From: Pleurotus djamor
Lineage: Eukaryota; Basidiomycota; Agaricomycetes; Agaricales; Pleurotaceae
Direction of reading: 5' to 3'
NCBI GenBank assembly: GCA_029747585.1
Contig: JAPEVF010000310.1
Location: forward strand, 1 to 51,936
DNA length: 51,936 nt
The position numbers and the translations under genes were made by a program. Each line of letters begins with the position of its first letter. Position 1 is the stretch's first letter. The notes beneath the pieces were generated by a model. The model saw only the letters and a list, made by a program, of their open reading frames with translations. It was not told the origin of the DNA and did no database searches. This document shows, one piece after another, positions 1 through 12,156 of the stretch.

Positions 1-1
1 A

Positions 2-190
2 ACAACAAAAAACGCACCGTCTGTTGCCAGTTCAGACACCGACACCACAGCAACCAACTCGGACGACGAATTCAACTGGGATGAAGATGAAGATGCGAAA
101 CCGGAGCCCGCAGAACGAACTAAAGCCAAACGATTTCGCGCACTATGGATGGCTTTCTTGCTATTAGCCCGACCATTTCGCGTTATCATC
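2..190 (+). CDS. partial coding exon, acidic then hydrophobic segment, unidentified
   Basis: The window opens inside an open frame that starts at base 2. It reads a Ser/Thr/Asp-rich stretch, then an acidic patch (EFNWDEDEDAK), a basic patch (TKAKRFR) and a hydrophobic helix-like run (ALWMAFLLLARPFRVIIV). The frame then enters G/T-rich sequence that does not look coding, so a donor near base 190 is likely. An acidic and basic cytosolic tail followed by a membrane segment is seen in some fungal channel proteins, but I do not recognise the family. It may be the upstream exon of the 780-1623 exon across an unusually long intron, or the end of another gene. The 5' part lies outside the window. Confidence 0.4.
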
Positions 191-779
191 GTTGTGGATT
201 TTTTTGGGAGTTGTGGTTTGGACTTGGGCTTGGTTGAGGTTGAGGTGTCGGTGTCGGTTGTTCGGGCTTGCGGTGGACATGTCCTTTGGGGTCCCCTCTT
301 GGGACTTGTTTTGCTTTTTTACTTCCGTTGATCCGACGTCGGTCGACCCTTGGCCTTTTTTTGTCTTTTTTGGTTGGTCGATTTTCGATCGTTTGCGGGG
401 AAGAGGGGGNAAGAGAGGGTGAANTGTTNGGGGTCGGTGGGTTTAGCTGGAATGATGCGCCTGTCCTATCGTTCGTTTGTGATGCCTCCGTGCTTGATGG
501 ATGATGGGTTGTTTGATGACTTGATGGTTTTGCTTTGTTGGCGTGTTCGGTATTGATGGGATTTCTTGGTGGTCCCTTTTTTGTTTTTTTCGTGATTTTG
601 GGTTGATCCTTGGATGCTTGGATGCTTGGGCGGGGAGTTCGGACTTGGTTGTGATCATATCCGTTCGTACCTTGTTCCTGTTCCTATGTCTCCTTGTTCC
701 TTTGTTACGATTTCTGCGTTTCGATCGGTAATTGGAACACATACTGACTTGCCCTCTACCTTTTTTCTTCGTCATGTAG
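191..779 (+). other. G/T-rich non-coding stretch, probable long intron or UTR
   Basis: This is about 590 nt of T- and G-rich sequence with three ambiguous bases (410, 424, 429) and no convincing reading frame. It ends in a pyrimidine-rich tract and TAG at 777-779, immediately before the coding exon at 780. Most introns in this window are 45-75 nt, so this would be exceptionally long. Similar T-rich stretches precede at least two of the eroded copies of the next exon (about 27.07-27.64 kb and 16.9-17.27 kb), which suggests they belonged to the same gene. Confidence 0.4.
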
Positions 780-1623
780 ATGTCGCAAGAAGATGAAACG
801 CGTTGAACGCAGGGGGACGTTGGAGTCCCAGCAGCTAGCAGCTCAGAACGCCGCCGCCGCGGCAGCAGCAGCTAATGCTGCTAACGCCCAACCGCAATAT
901 ACACACCCACAACCGCCTCCACCGCAACAAGCGAACGCAAGAACTATTCAAGCACCTCCGTCGAGGACGGATACCCTCCCTGCGTCGTCATCGTTTACCC
1001 TTCGTCCTGAAAGGGATTCAAGCGCCAGCCTCAGTCGATCTGCGATAGCGAACTCACAGGCTGCAGCAGCTGCCCATCATTCGTCGTCTTCGTCAAGACG
1101 TTCTCATGCGCATCCACCGTCACCGCCGAGTATCGCTACGCTACCGGACGATTCTACGATTTCCTCTCGTGTACAGAGTCGGTCGAATTCGAGGAGTGGG
1201 GTGTCACGTCCTCAACGACCTCGACCTGGTGGATTATCAGCGTACTCCGGTCCTCCACCGGCTGCATCACCCAAACACCATGCTGCCATGGACCGAAACG
1301 GTGCACGGAGGATCGGCTCGATGAGGATGGAAGTCGACGATGAATCCCCCACTGGTGGTAGTGGTGATGGCGATCTCGACGCTGATGCCGATGCTGAAGC
1401 TGATGGAGATGGGGATGAAGGTGATACGTTGAGGGAGTTGGCGGAGGCTGCTGGTGTAAGGAGTCGGAGTGGTAGTCGTGGTGGGATGGATGATGAAGAT
1501 GCGGAGGCTGAGGCTGATGCAGAGGCGGAGTTGTTGGAGGCTGTTGATGCGGCGGAAGCTGCTGAGGCGAATAGTAGTGGGTCGAGTGCAGGTGGGGATT
1601 GGATGAAGTCGGAGAGTTTGTGA
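780..1623 (+). CDS. terminal exon of a low-complexity acidic protein, possibly nuclear or DNA-binding
   Basis: This exon of about 281 codons follows an acceptor TAG and ends with TGA at 1621-1623. It starts with a basic cluster (CRKKMKRVERRG), then a poly-Ala/Asn run, Pro/Gln- and Ser-rich regions, and SRSGSRGG-like Arg/Ser repeats. It closes with long Asp/Glu/Ala repeats and the tail GGDWMKSESL. No catalytic or membrane domain is visible. The basic cluster directly after a splice site resembles the end of a DNA-binding helix, such as homeodomain helix 3, but the rest of such a domain is not in this exon, so this is weak. Eroded copies of the exon recur at about 13.2, 17.3, 27.6, 28.4 and 37.0-37.6 kb. 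This copy is the only one with an uninterrupted frame and appears to be the functional gene. Upstream exons are unassigned. Confidence 0.6.
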
Positions 1624-2220
1624 TCCGTTGTGGTTTTTGTTTTTCTTGGTTCTGTTGCTTTTGCTTCAAAATCGTCTGGGTCCTCGATGGACCTTTTGAC
1701 GTTCATGGTTCATGTTCGTTTCTTCTTTTTCTCGCCGTTTTTCTTTTTTTCTTGGTTCAACTCGTCATCGTGCTCGTTTCTTGCTTTCATCACTATATGT
1801 TGGTTCGGTTTTCCCCCTTGTCCATCTGTCTCATATGCTCGTCCCATTTACATACGCAATTACCTACGTCCAACCCCCCCGTCATGTACTACCATCATCA
1901 TCACCATCATCACCTCACCATCTTGTCGCTACGCATCAGGTACACATTCATCCTTCCATCCCTCCTTCCATCCCCCGACATAGCTTCATTCATACCTCGC
2001 TCTCTGTTTGTCTCTTTGGAAACCCTCTCGCGTCGCAGACCTCGCAATTGTATATGTGTCCTCNTTTTTTGTCTATATGTCCATATGTCAAATATAGTTT
2101 TCTTTTGCTTCTCTCTCTTCGTCTCTGTGGGACTTGAGTACTTTCGTAGACGGTCGGTTTTCTTTTTTCCTTTGTCGTTTACTGACTCCTCGTTGAACTC
2201 GGTACGTCTCTAGATTAGGA
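1624..2220 (+). other. pyrimidine-rich 3' UTR or downstream region
   Basis: This T/C-rich sequence follows the stop codon of the 780-1623 exon. It includes a CATCAT-type simple run near 1890-1910 and one ambiguous base at 2064. The segment around 2005-2040 (TTGGAAACCCTCTCGCGTC) has a clear counterpart at about 29.20 kb downstream of an eroded copy of the same exon, so the duplicated segment included the 3' region. No gene is seen. Confidence 0.5.
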
Positions 2221-4430
2221 ATCGGCGAAGGCACCGTGGATGAGCTCAAATAGCTGGTAGCTGGTGTTGTCGTACGTGCTCATCCTTTTTTCGTTCCCTT
2301 CGTTCGCTAATGATTTACTTGACCAAGGACTTCGCCTAGGTACACTAAGAAACAAGTTCGTGCCATTTCAACAACCAACCGAGCCTCCAGCGACTGCGTT
2401 TCTTGACGTCTTGACTCCCCATCGAAGAGACCGCAGGGTCTGCTACATGGTCCATGGACTGGACGCGTTCGGTCAGTACTACCTCAGTTTCTCTCAAGGC
2501 TTTCCTCCCGTTCATCAATGACTATTACCGTCAGGTCGTGTACATGTATAAGTCACTTGAACATGACCTGGATGGAGGGGCTTGGTTCCTTCGTAACATC
2601 GTACGTTACCATTCCTCGACCTTGTTTTTCTTTGACTGACCGGTCGGTTTGAACTCATAGGACGCGCTTTGGTCAACTTCAATTAAGCACGTTTTCTTGT
2701 CCCATCGTGTGTTCAAACGGCGCTGCTTTGGCTGACCCATGCCCTCTACTTCTCGCAGGACCTAACTAATACGTCGCTTGTCAATCCTTTCGAGCCTGAA
2801 TAACCCTCTCCTTCCTCCATGAGACGTTGAGGCACTGCGAATACATGCTTGCCGAGTAGTAGTCTTCGCCCTGTTATCCCTCATCGTCACCATGGTATGA
2901 GCTCGCCAGAGTCCACCTTTAACTTCGAGGTTTGATTTAGCAGATCATCTTAGCGGTGGTGTCACCCCCTCAAATGCGTTCAAATCAAGAACCCAATTTC
3001 TGAAAGTTTGTGCACGCGTATAAGTCACTTGAACATGCCATCAATGTGTCTGACTCTTCAGAAGACATCTAGACCGACAACGCGACCCTGATGACATCCT
3101 CTCGATCAGGGCCACCGGCACTTGCGTCGTCGATGCGCACCAGGTGACCTCTCCCCCACTAGAATCCCACCGAAGTCACAATTAAACCGTTCTAGAAAAC
3201 CTCAGACGTGGTCGGTCGTCGGTCTACCGCCGCCACTATCACTCCCCCAATTGCGTACAATCTTTTGGGACTAACTGACATTGGTGTGTGTGGTCTATAA
3301 CGCCCAAATCCACCGCTACTTTTCCATCGCCGCCACCGAGCTTCTTGGTGCGTTCGCACCGGAATTTGTGATGGCTGGAAAGCCGTCTCCATCCCGCTTT
3401 GAGTTTAACGTACGAATCATAGTTTCTCCGTGTCAAATTCACGCTAACGTCTCAGTTGTTTGCAGTCTCAATATCAGCTAGCAGTTGGGTCTACTCGAAC
3501 GCTCAGGAATCCAAAGTTCCTACTGGTCGAGCGGGTTCATTGTACTTCAGGGTCGTTCAGGGACTTGTTGATTCCAACCCCACGCTCACTTTACCCCGCA
3601 TCTTGGAAGTGATCAATCCCCGTACCGAGTTTCCCTGCGTCCTCTGAAGATGATTGGCCCACTGACGGTCCACCGGCTCCGGTCCCACTCCAAGTACGTA
3701 TGTATGTTGTTCGGAAGTTAAGCTAACCCTTATCGTCAATCATTGCTCTTTCTCACAGGGCAGACTCCGTCCAACCAATGTCGCACGTTGCCCCATATGT
3801 CCAGAAAGTCGACCGAAGATGACTTCTTCCATTGAACACGCCAGAAGAGATGTTTCGGCTGCTTATCTGATACCAGAAAGGTTGTGAGTGTTCTTCCTTA
3901 TCCTCCCTTGTCAACGTCGCGTGCTTAATTCGGTGTAATTAAGCATGGCTGCCTTACCAAGGTATGTTCGTTTTCCCATGTACGAGGCGCATGTTGATGT
4001 CATTTCGCGTCAGCGACGCTTTAGAGTTCAATTGGGTGCGTACGACCGACAAAGAAGCCTGATAAGGCGTCAATCCTTTTTCCAAGTCAGTCTTTCTATT
4101 GGTCCCTCAGCTCCCAAGCCCCCGACGTGACTCCCATACTCACGCTCGGCTACCGTAGATCACGCTTTCATTTTTGGTGCGCCTACCTGCCGTACTTCTT
4201 GCTTCCCTTACGGTAAGAGAAGTGTGGCCGCCTTTAACAGCTTTCTGAGTTTGAGTCCCTCTAGGTGCGAGTATCGTTCCTCTTCTGGTAATGTCGTTAC
4301 TTCTCCCGTCGGAATTCGGGCCCTGCTATGACCCTTCCTCGTCACAGACGTTCCCCCTCGACGATTTATCCCGCCGTCTGCGTTGCGATGACTGGCTTTG
4401 GCCTTCTTCGTTTTTCTCTCGCAGGCGTTC
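2221..4430. other. decayed coding-like region, no intact gene
   Basis: Short frames such as the one near 2405-2520 (MVHGLDAFGQYYLSFSQG) and the one near 3295-3408 (YNAQIHRYFSIAATELLGAF) look like exons with plausible splice borders, but stops and frame changes interrupt every longer reading. A 20-nt word (GTATAAGTCACTTGAACATG) occurs at about 2546 and again at about 3018, which suggests a small internal duplication. I cannot name the ancestral protein and read the region as a pseudogene remnant. Confidence 0.4.
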
Positions 4431-4660
4431 AACATTGTTCCTGCCCACATTTGGAGACTTACCCATCGCTCGCGCAGTCCTCTCGCCAGAGCACATCACC
4501 ACGTTGTTCATTTCCGATTCATCACAAGTTCTTCGTCGAATTCGACGGCTGAGAACCTAGAACACTGACCTTTGCCTTATCACATCACGTCAAATGGAGG
4601 AGCTGTCAGTCACTTGACATACCTCCAAGTAAGTACGCGCTGCGCAGGTCCCGCTCCGTA
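4430..4660 (+). pseudogene. relic exon, paralogous to a relic at 30.05-30.33 kb
   Basis: The reading HHKFFVEFDG, a stop, then EPRTLTFALS matches the frame at 30105-30220, which reads LFVEFNGG, VPRTSTFSLS and then LDMTQ before a GTACGC donor-like site. Both copies end in similar words (ACTTGACAT followed by a donor-like GT). This copy has an in-frame TGA after FVEFDG, so it is not functional as read. The protein family is not recognised. The pair shows that the region downstream of the 780-1623 gene was duplicated together with it. Confidence 0.45.
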
Positions 4661-7600
4661 CGCTGCCTCAAGGTTCATTTCGTGGTCAGTAACCCTCCGA
4701 TGTTCCGTACGCCTCACGCCAGTCGCGAGGCATTTAGGAAGCCCTCTCCTTTCGAACGCAACTTTATCATCCGTCCATCTTTGGCTTCACCAATAAAAGT
4801 TTTCTGTCGGGACACAGAGAAGTTTGTACCAAACGTGTCGGCGGACCAATTTCACTCCTTCTAGCGCGGTTCGTCAAGGCGTGACCCATTTGTTTTGTCG
4901 CGGTTCCTTGAGAATGGGACTTCTTCTAGTGTATGATTGGATGCCTTGAGGATTACCCGGCCATCAGGACATACTTTTATGGATGGTATTCGAATCCAAC
5001 CACAGTCGTGGTTCGTAGCGCCTACGCCTATGCCGTGTTTGGGTCAGTTCAAAGCACATTTCGTCTACTCTGCTACCTCTCACTAATCTATCAGCTCAAG
5101 GTGCTAAAACTTCGCCACCGACCCTTGCCGTCTCGTCGTTGACAGTCCAGATGTATCCAGCATCTTAGCCACTGTCCCGCGGTAGATCTAATTTGGTCAT
5201 GAAGCACCGTGGCTCGGTCCATCTCCCCCGATAATCCGCTACACAAGTCTAGCCTTTCTCAGCCTGCATTCTCTGAGAACGTCTTGCCGCCGAAATCGAC
5301 ACTTCAGTACTCCGGCTGCTGCAAAAAGCGCAGCTTCCCCCACACGAAGCTTACTTCTTGGAGTCACGACGACCCTTTCACGAAGCTATCGGCGAACCTT
5401 ACGGTATCTCTTACCTCGCGCTTCTCCTTGTCTAGACTATTAGTCTCTAATGCGAGGCCTTGATCGGTCACTAAATCAGGTGATACTTCGCACCAATGCC
5501 TTCTCATCTATCCTAATACAAACGTAAGGCGCAGAGTCGTTTTTTTGGCACTTTTTGGAAACCAGAATTGTACTGCGGCATAGGATTCCGCTTTATCAAC
5601 TGTGCTGACTGCGATACTAGAGCTCGATTCAATAAATAACTATTCGTCTGCATCACACGAATCCGCGAAAGATCAAGTAAATTGCTGGTACTTTATCTGT
5701 TCCATCATTGCCTCAGCCTCCGTCAGTTTTTGTTCATTTTCGTCCCCCACGGGCGATTTCAGCTCGCATACTTATCTGACCTTTACCGGTACTTCCTCTT
5801 TTAGGATGTACTTCCCTGGCGTCGGCGCGCTCTTCTCAGGTATGAAGCGGTGTCTGGGGGGCTGAATGTGGTACGGCTGTTTTTACTTTCAGGTTCCGCG
5901 AAGTGGCTGGGTGAGGGACGAGCCCGCCTCGTGTTGATCCCTGTGGACATATGACCGACTTGACGCGCCATGGTTGTCGGTGATACGGCGATATGGAGAC
6001 GCCCACGCGTCATGCAACCACCGTTCGAATTCGTTCAGCACAGTTAGAGTACTGGATGTGGCGAGGACGACCCTCGGTTGACCAAGTGCTTTCACATTGA
6101 AGGGTGCGTGGTTGAACATTTGACCATATGTACACCAAGCTCACATCCATGACAGGCACACAAGAGGGCAAGGTGTCGTTGAGTGCTGGCGCATGTGTGC
6201 CTGCTTATCGGTGGCACTGGCGGTTCAAACCCGTATGGTCATCTGCGCAACCTTTTGAGTCTTGTGTGGCGCTTGAAGCTCTTCACGCGCGAACGCTTAT
6301 CTCCCGACATTTACTTGCTTTTTTTCCCTATACATGGCGGCCTTCAGCTTTGGACCAAGTGCTTTGTGACACTTGCTCGAAGCTTCCTTGTGATACGATT
6401 GGTCCTCGGTCCATTTCTGTAAGTTGACCACACTGCGATGAGCCTGATAACACATTAGGATTGATCCTGACAAGGACGGTTCATTTAGGATACAGCCTAT
6501 CTTCCCCCGACCCCTCTACTTGATGATTTGTACGGGAGGAGTTACCATATCTAGTCAAGCCGTGCGGGCAAAGTTTAGGCTCGACTGCGCCTCGAGGCAA
6601 TACACTGACGAAATCAACATATCATTCCATCGAATTGCCGGCTCCAAATGTAGCCACGGTAAGCCGATCTCTACTTACTTGTTTTTCTTTTCTCATAGAG
6701 CCTCACCCATACGGCAAGTATCGACGCTTTCGTCCCATTCTACGCACGCTCGGGGTACCAGAAGCACCGACGTATGCTTCCTTTCCGCCGTACACCGCAC
6801 GGTCTGCCTTCTTCTCCACCCTTTCTCCCACCGCGGACCTTTCAACTCCTCCTGACCTTGCTTTGTCTCAAATGAGACTCACGTTTTGATGGCGGCTGGG
6901 CGTTATTCGGTTACGGCCCGCCATCAATGATCATCAACCCTTGTGGCTCCTTCCAAGAAGAAATTCTGATATCTCAGCCTTTCCTTTCGCGCCGACACAC
7001 TCATGCGGGGCCATCATCACAGCTGTCGTAAGGACAGTTTCTTATGGCGTGCTATTCGGTTAGTCCACTGACAATGATAGATCATCCAGGATTGACGTCT
7101 GTGCTAACCGAATGAGGCGTTCCCCGACGATAGCGCGGTGCATGAGATGATATGACTCGGGGTCATTACCCGTCACCTTCCCGAGCTTGCTCACGGCCGT
7201 TACGTGTAGAGTGTGGGGATGAACTCACCGTTTACGTTCACATGCTCTAACCACGACGGGAATCGGGATGTCGGGTTCATCACGGTGTTTGGGTGGACTC
7301 CCACCGACTATCTGCTCACCTCTCTCCATTGCACACGCCATCCCCATCCGCTGAATCGCTTTCGCCGGTCAACCGTCTTTTTGTTCTTCTCTGGTCACCT
7401 TCGTAGCTCAGCCGAGTCTTCACGATGATGAATTCCATCATTCTTCTGGCGCTAGAAAGTGGTATCTATCGTTCTTCCGTGCTTCCTGCCAACTCTCACC
7501 TAGGCGTTATTAAATCCTTATCGACCGCGAGGCGGGTCATGCGCCTCTTTCATTTGTCATTTTAGGATTCGACCGCAGCTTTGATCGGGTTCTTCCCTTT

Positions 7601-7999
7601 ACTTCGCTCGTTCTATCGCCTACTTCTACTGCAGCATGGAGGTCCTACATCACTTTGTCAACGGAGTGAAGCAAGCTTCGTTACGGGCTATGATACACCA
7701 CTGGCCCCGGGGTGGCGGCTGTTCTCACTTGTCTCTCAACGGAGGACTTGTTCTGCCCGATAACGTTTCGCGCTGCTCTTGGATTCAAGTAATTGGAACG
7801 ACATGGCCACAGCCAATGGGAGAATGCTCAAACGCACTGCGGTATTTATTTCTCTCTGGAGAACAGCTGGAGAGCGTTATTTTCGCCTTCGACGTTGACT
7901 CCGGATAGCTTCTTCAACACTTCGCCTACTCTCAACCGCAGTTTTGTGGAACATACGCCGATAGTACGCAAGGCCATTGGCTGGTACATAGGTGCGTGA
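4661..7999. other. decayed coding-like region, no intact gene
   Basis: All frames are broken about every 60-110 codons. Fragments with a coding look include one near 6180-6422 (LAHVCLLIGGTGGSNPYGHL) and one near 6700-6860 (EPHPYGKYRRFRPILRTLG, preceded by a pyrimidine-rich acceptor). The GGTGG run resembles a nucleotide-binding glycine loop, but nothing around it supports a family. I see no complete gene, RNA gene or mobile element here. Confidence 0.35.
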
Positions 8000-9347
8000 T
8001 CAGTTAAGCGAGCAGCTACAAGGCACTACGCACGAACCACGAGCGGCAACGACGTCCTCCCGGATCTCAGGTACTTCCCACCATGACTGAAACACATGGG
8101 GGCTCTGAACGCTGAACCAAGGTAATCGTTCAAAACCGTCATCGACACTATGTCCCCTTTCTGAAGCAACACCGCTCGAGCACACGCCAGGGCGGACTCT
8201 GACATATCGACTGATGTTGGATTTGCGAGATTGAGTCGGTCGCGGGGGAAATGTATGGATATCGACCACAACGAGAGCGGGATGTCTGTTCAAGAGCCGT
8301 GATACAACGGAGAAATCTTCTTCTAGCGTTGTGCCTCGCATATGGATATATTTGATATATTCGGAGGGAATCTTTGTGAAAAATCGAAGAGAATCAAGCT
8401 GTTCCATCTACAACAAGTCAGTGAAGTTTCAGTTGCACGATGACCGTTACTTACGCTGGATTCGTTAATCCACGTATGGAGAAATTCGACCGAATACAAG
8501 TTTTCTAACAGAGGTAATAGATGGTCGCCCGAAACGCATAATAACTTTAAGGTGCGTAAGCGACGACAGATGCCATCATCCAAGTCAATCTTGAGGCTGA
8601 GTGAGTGGAAGAGAACCAAGTTTTCGATGCGTGGAAAGCAGTTTGGTGTGATTAATGGAAGAAACTTCGGGTGACACTGAATTGTGTGGAGCTTGGGGGC
8701 TACGAAGGCTGCCACAGTCGACGGTGGGAGGAAGGGTAGGCCGGGGAGTGAAAGGAATTCCAACGACAATGCGAACCGTGTGATGTCCCCAGCATCTTCC
8801 TCTTCCCAGATAGAATAATTGTCAAAGTGTGACAGGTTCTTCATGTCCGGTAGCGACCTCATCAGGCTGGGATAAGAGGATGGAGGCGGAGAAATAGACA
8901 GCCGTTTGAGGTTTGTAAGGAACGGCAAGATCGACTGAAGGTCTTGCCATGCCATATCAAACGCGGGATCATGTCTAGCTATCCTGGAAATGAAGGTCTT
9001 TGTGTACTTCGCAAGGGCCGACTTCGAGAAGAATGTATCATAGAGCGCGGGGAGATGGGGAGGAAACACATGGGTGCATGGAAAGTCGGCGGAGCGATCA
9101 ACCGTAAGGACGAGACATTCGTAGAAGATCGGCGCGATAAGGTGATAGAAAAGTCGAGAAATGAGAAACAGAGGTTTGAGTTGGTTCCGATTAACGTCGA
9201 AGACAGGATCAGTGACAATCAGAGACAGGATTTCTGGCGGAAGCTAAGTTGGCGTTGAAGTCAAGGCTGGGACAATGATGATTCCCCTGCGCGCACCTGA
9301 CATCTCCTGTGAGTTTGAGTAATTTCTCTTCCTTGAGTATCTGCCAT
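8000..9347 (-). CDS. diverged F-box-like / repeat protein (family member A)
   Basis: The model has three exons: 9347-9297, 9243-8455 and 8407-8000. Introns are GTGCGC..TTAG (53 nt) and GTAAGT..GTAG (47 nt), and both are phase 0. The 415-aa product has the N-terminal F-box-like pattern LPPEILSLIV...LFLISRLFYHLIAPIFYE, then leucine-rich repeat-like sequence (FLTNLKRLSIS, RLRTLKLLCVS) and a C-terminal VFQSWWE motif. F-box proteins generally bring substrates to SCF (Skp1-cullin-F-box) ubiquitin ligases. Compared with its neighbours it has a 51-nt first exon instead of 7 nt, a shorter N-terminus between F-box and repeats, a longer insert before the WWE motif and a poorly conserved tail. It is the most diverged copy and lies at the edge of the array. 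Start: ATG 9347-9345, preceded by a stop-rich region. Confidence 0.68.
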
Positions 9348-9611
9348 GTCTACACTTGAACGTCAGCGATGGGGCAGCAATGGAGGTACAGGGCGACGTG
9401 AAAGGGCGAATTGAAAGTACCAGGGGTGAAAGAGGGGCTCGTAATCTCAGGCAAATGTTCCCAGCGTAGACCAGTCGTTCTGCGACTCCAACATGACAAT
9501 CGACTAGATTTGGGGATTTTAAAGAGCTTCGAGGTTCTTATTACCCTTTCCTCTTGCATTCAATTGGAACTAGAGATAAAAGACACGCTCAATGCTGTCC
9601 AAGTACCCGCA

Positions 9612-11012
9612 CTACCGGATCCTAGTAACGCGCTGCACCTCCTCCTTAGCTTGCTCCCACCACATTTGAAATAGACCCTGAGATGTCGCCGTCACTTCTA
9701 CAGGACTCGCCTGGCCTCGAAGCAAGCGCACTACGCGTGGATTTTCATCGTCAGAGAAGTGGTCCGCGTCCACGATAACGAGTTTTGGGAATTTTTCGAA
9801 CAGCTCAGCTGGTGTTTTCTTTGTATTGGGCTGTCCGTAGTAGTATGATTCCAGGTCGATATATCTGACAGATGTGGAGGGGATGCTGAATAGAGCGTCG
9901 ATGTTGGCCACACCCTGTCATTGCGTGTTGATTCTTGAACGATCGAGTAGGGAAGACAATACTTACCTTAGATGTGAGCGCCATTATCGAGACATATTCG
10001 ACCGCGTCAAGGTGTTGAAGAAGTCGATCAATGGCTCGCTGGTCGTCAGACCAGATTTGAAAGCTCAAGAGAGTGTTTAACATCGGAATCGGAGGTGTGG
10101 GATCCGGTAGACCAATCAGCGAAAGGTGTCTGAGTGCAGTCAGCGACGATATAGGCAGAAAACGGCATAACATCGACCAAATTCTCTCGCTAGCTTGAAG
10201 CGAAACGAGATTGGGAAGTCCAATGGGATTGTAAGAACAGAGGTTGTTGATTATGAGGCGTTTCGGATGCGGTACCCTGAGAAATCGCAGGTTTGGGTGT
10301 AGCTTGAAGAGAGCGAGAGCGTCATCAGGTCTCGTTGACGTGTTGATTTCGAGGTGAGTTAGTTGATGTCGAGTAGGAAAGCCGCGGAGGATATCTAGCG
10401 GGATAGGGAAGCTTGAATCAGAGCCGACTGAAACTCGGTGGACGTTGACAAAAAATGGAAGAATGGCGGAGAGCGTTGCCCAGCCGTTCCGCGCTATCCT
10501 AGACCATCGGCGAACTTGATGGACTTCTCTATGGAAGGGATTGAGGATTAGTGAGGTCGTATATGCAGCCAAGGATGGGTTGCTCGTGAACGATGCTTGC
10601 AGCGTTGAAATCCGGTGAAACTGGATTGAGATATGGGGTAAGGATATCCCTCCGACCTGTGGATCCCAAGCTTCGGGTGAAACCCAGTTACACGGATACG
10701 AAAATCGACGAGCAAGAGGAGTGACATACCAAGGTTAGCCGGAATATTATCCTGTTGGGCGCCGAGGGCCATCGCAAAATGAATGAATGTATCCACATCC
10801 GAAAATGTGATTGAGATTGTCTCGTAGAGTAAAGGAGTAACGAGGGCATGCAGCCGCTTGGAAACAATTTGTAGTGGTAGAAGGGAGGAGCGATCTTGAG
10901 AATCGTGGTTAGCGACGACCATAGCCCAGATTTCAACTGGGAGTTGTGCTGTTGATAATTGATAATTAGTCTAAAGGTCCTACGATTAGAGGCGGTCACT
11001 CTTACCTGGCAT
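9612..11012 (-). CDS. F-box-like protein (family member B)
   Basis: The model has four exons: 11012-11006, 10948-10730, 10670-9967 and 9914-9612. The first exon is only ATGCCAG. Joined to exon 2 it reads MPAQLPVEIWAMVVANHDSQ, then RSSLLPLQIVSKRLHALVTP, an F-box-like motif. The body exon follows the family pattern W-x-P-Q ... PHISIQFHRI ... YTTSLILNPF ... LTHLEI ... LPNLVSL ... HLDAVEYVSIM, a leucine-rich, repeat-like fold without a clear LRR consensus. The last exon ends LFEKFPKLVIVDAD ... LFQMWWEQAKEEV. The product is 410 aa. By family it is a probable substrate adaptor of an SCF ubiquitin ligase; the target is unknown. All splice sites are GT-AG with consistent phases, so the gene looks intact. 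It lies 265 bp upstream of member A and 266 bp from the BTB gene at 11.3 kb. Confidence 0.8.
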
Positions 11013-11277
11013 GTTCACGCCTAGAGCCAGCGTAACCCCCAAGGAAGTGGGGAATGAGTGAGGAGATTAGATCTCGGAGAGGAAAGTAAACCATGGGAGT
11101 GTTTGCTCCGGAGGGCTTCGCCTTCATAACCAACACCGGCAACTCAAAACGGGCCCGGCAATCCAACAGTCTCAGCGCAAGAATCCCTTACGGTGAAGAG
11201 ATGAGAGACTAGCTACGAATTTTTGATGGAAAACAACTCTACAGACTCTACTTCTGTAGGACAATGCTCTCTACGCG

Positions 11278-12156
11278 TCAAAACTCCACCTGAAAGTCGC
11301 TACACTAGAAAGAAAGTCATCGTCAGTCCCTATCCTCTCGAGCCAAGTTCACGAGGAATTGACACTCACATACCTTCGCGACAACCTCGCTGAGATGATT
11401 TCTCAGTCTTACAGGAACTCCACTCAGCTCACCCGTCACACCTCCAAATCCCTGTGCGATATACCGCGCCACAACCTCTTCCAAATGCTGGATGATAGCC
11501 ATTGGTCCTTTTGTCTCCAACATCCTCTTTGCGTGCTCGACCTCTTCGTGGTCATAAGTGAATCGAGAGTTCAGAAATTCGAGAGTTGTGGCGTGGCATT
11601 TGAAGTGGTATTGAAGGAGTTTGAGGCTATCTTGAGTCGATGGTTGGTGACCGGAAGACGCGAGCTGGGCTTGAATATCGCTGTGCGAGAATAGAAGTGC
11701 CGCTTTGAGAGAAGCTTGCTTGAGGTTTGTCCAGTTGTGGTGGCAGGAAAGTGCGTACGCTGCCACTGGCTGCGTCTTGATGCTGTCGCTACTCAGCCTC
11801 AGATAAATCGACTCGAGGCTACCGATTACCCTTCCCATATAGTACTTCTGTGCTGCTTCTAGGACTTTGTTCACCGTGGCGAAGTCATTGATCACAGGCG
11901 CGGACTCGGGGAATGGATAACAGTGCCACAGGAGAAGCCGCAGTGTGGTAGAGTCTTCGGTACATGGAACGATTGGCAGAGCGCGTATATCGTGACTGAG
12001 TGATGGCTTTGGCTGGGGTATCGAGAACATGTCGTTAAATACTGAGGAAGAAATGGAGAGTACAAGCGTGTGGACACGAAAATCGACTTCGTCTGAAGAC
12101 CGGAGAATTACATCGCCGTCTTGTCTATCAAAGGGGGTGGATGGTGGTTGTACCAT
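11278..12156 (-). CDS. BTB/POZ domain protein (member C)
   Basis: Two exons (12156-11374 and 11304-11278) with a 69-nt GT-AG intron encode 269 aa. The BTB/POZ fold is read at residues about 8-115 ([20 protein letters not shown], then FRVHTLVLSISSSVFNDMF), followed by a helical C-terminal region typical of this fungal family (PVAAYALSCHH, LLQYHFKCHATTLEFL, KGPMAIIQHLE). The last exon reads CSDFQVEF, matching the short last exons of the other five BTB genes. BTB proteins form dimers and often serve as CUL3 ubiquitin-ligase adaptors; the function here is inferred from family only. The ATG at 12156 is the one that places the conserved PFDRxD block next to the N-terminus, as in its paralogues. No breaks were seen. 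Confidence 0.85.

Noticed and set aside
1154..1706. Long minus-strand frames opposite the 780-1623 exon
   Set aside because: They are shadows of the repetitive GAT/GCT-rich codons of the plus-strand exon; their His/Gln- and Ser-rich composition is the complement of that repeat.
6180..6422. Nucleotide-binding oxidoreductase from the LLIGGTGG run
   Set aside because: Only one glycine loop, with no second motif and broken frames on both sides; insufficient for a family call.
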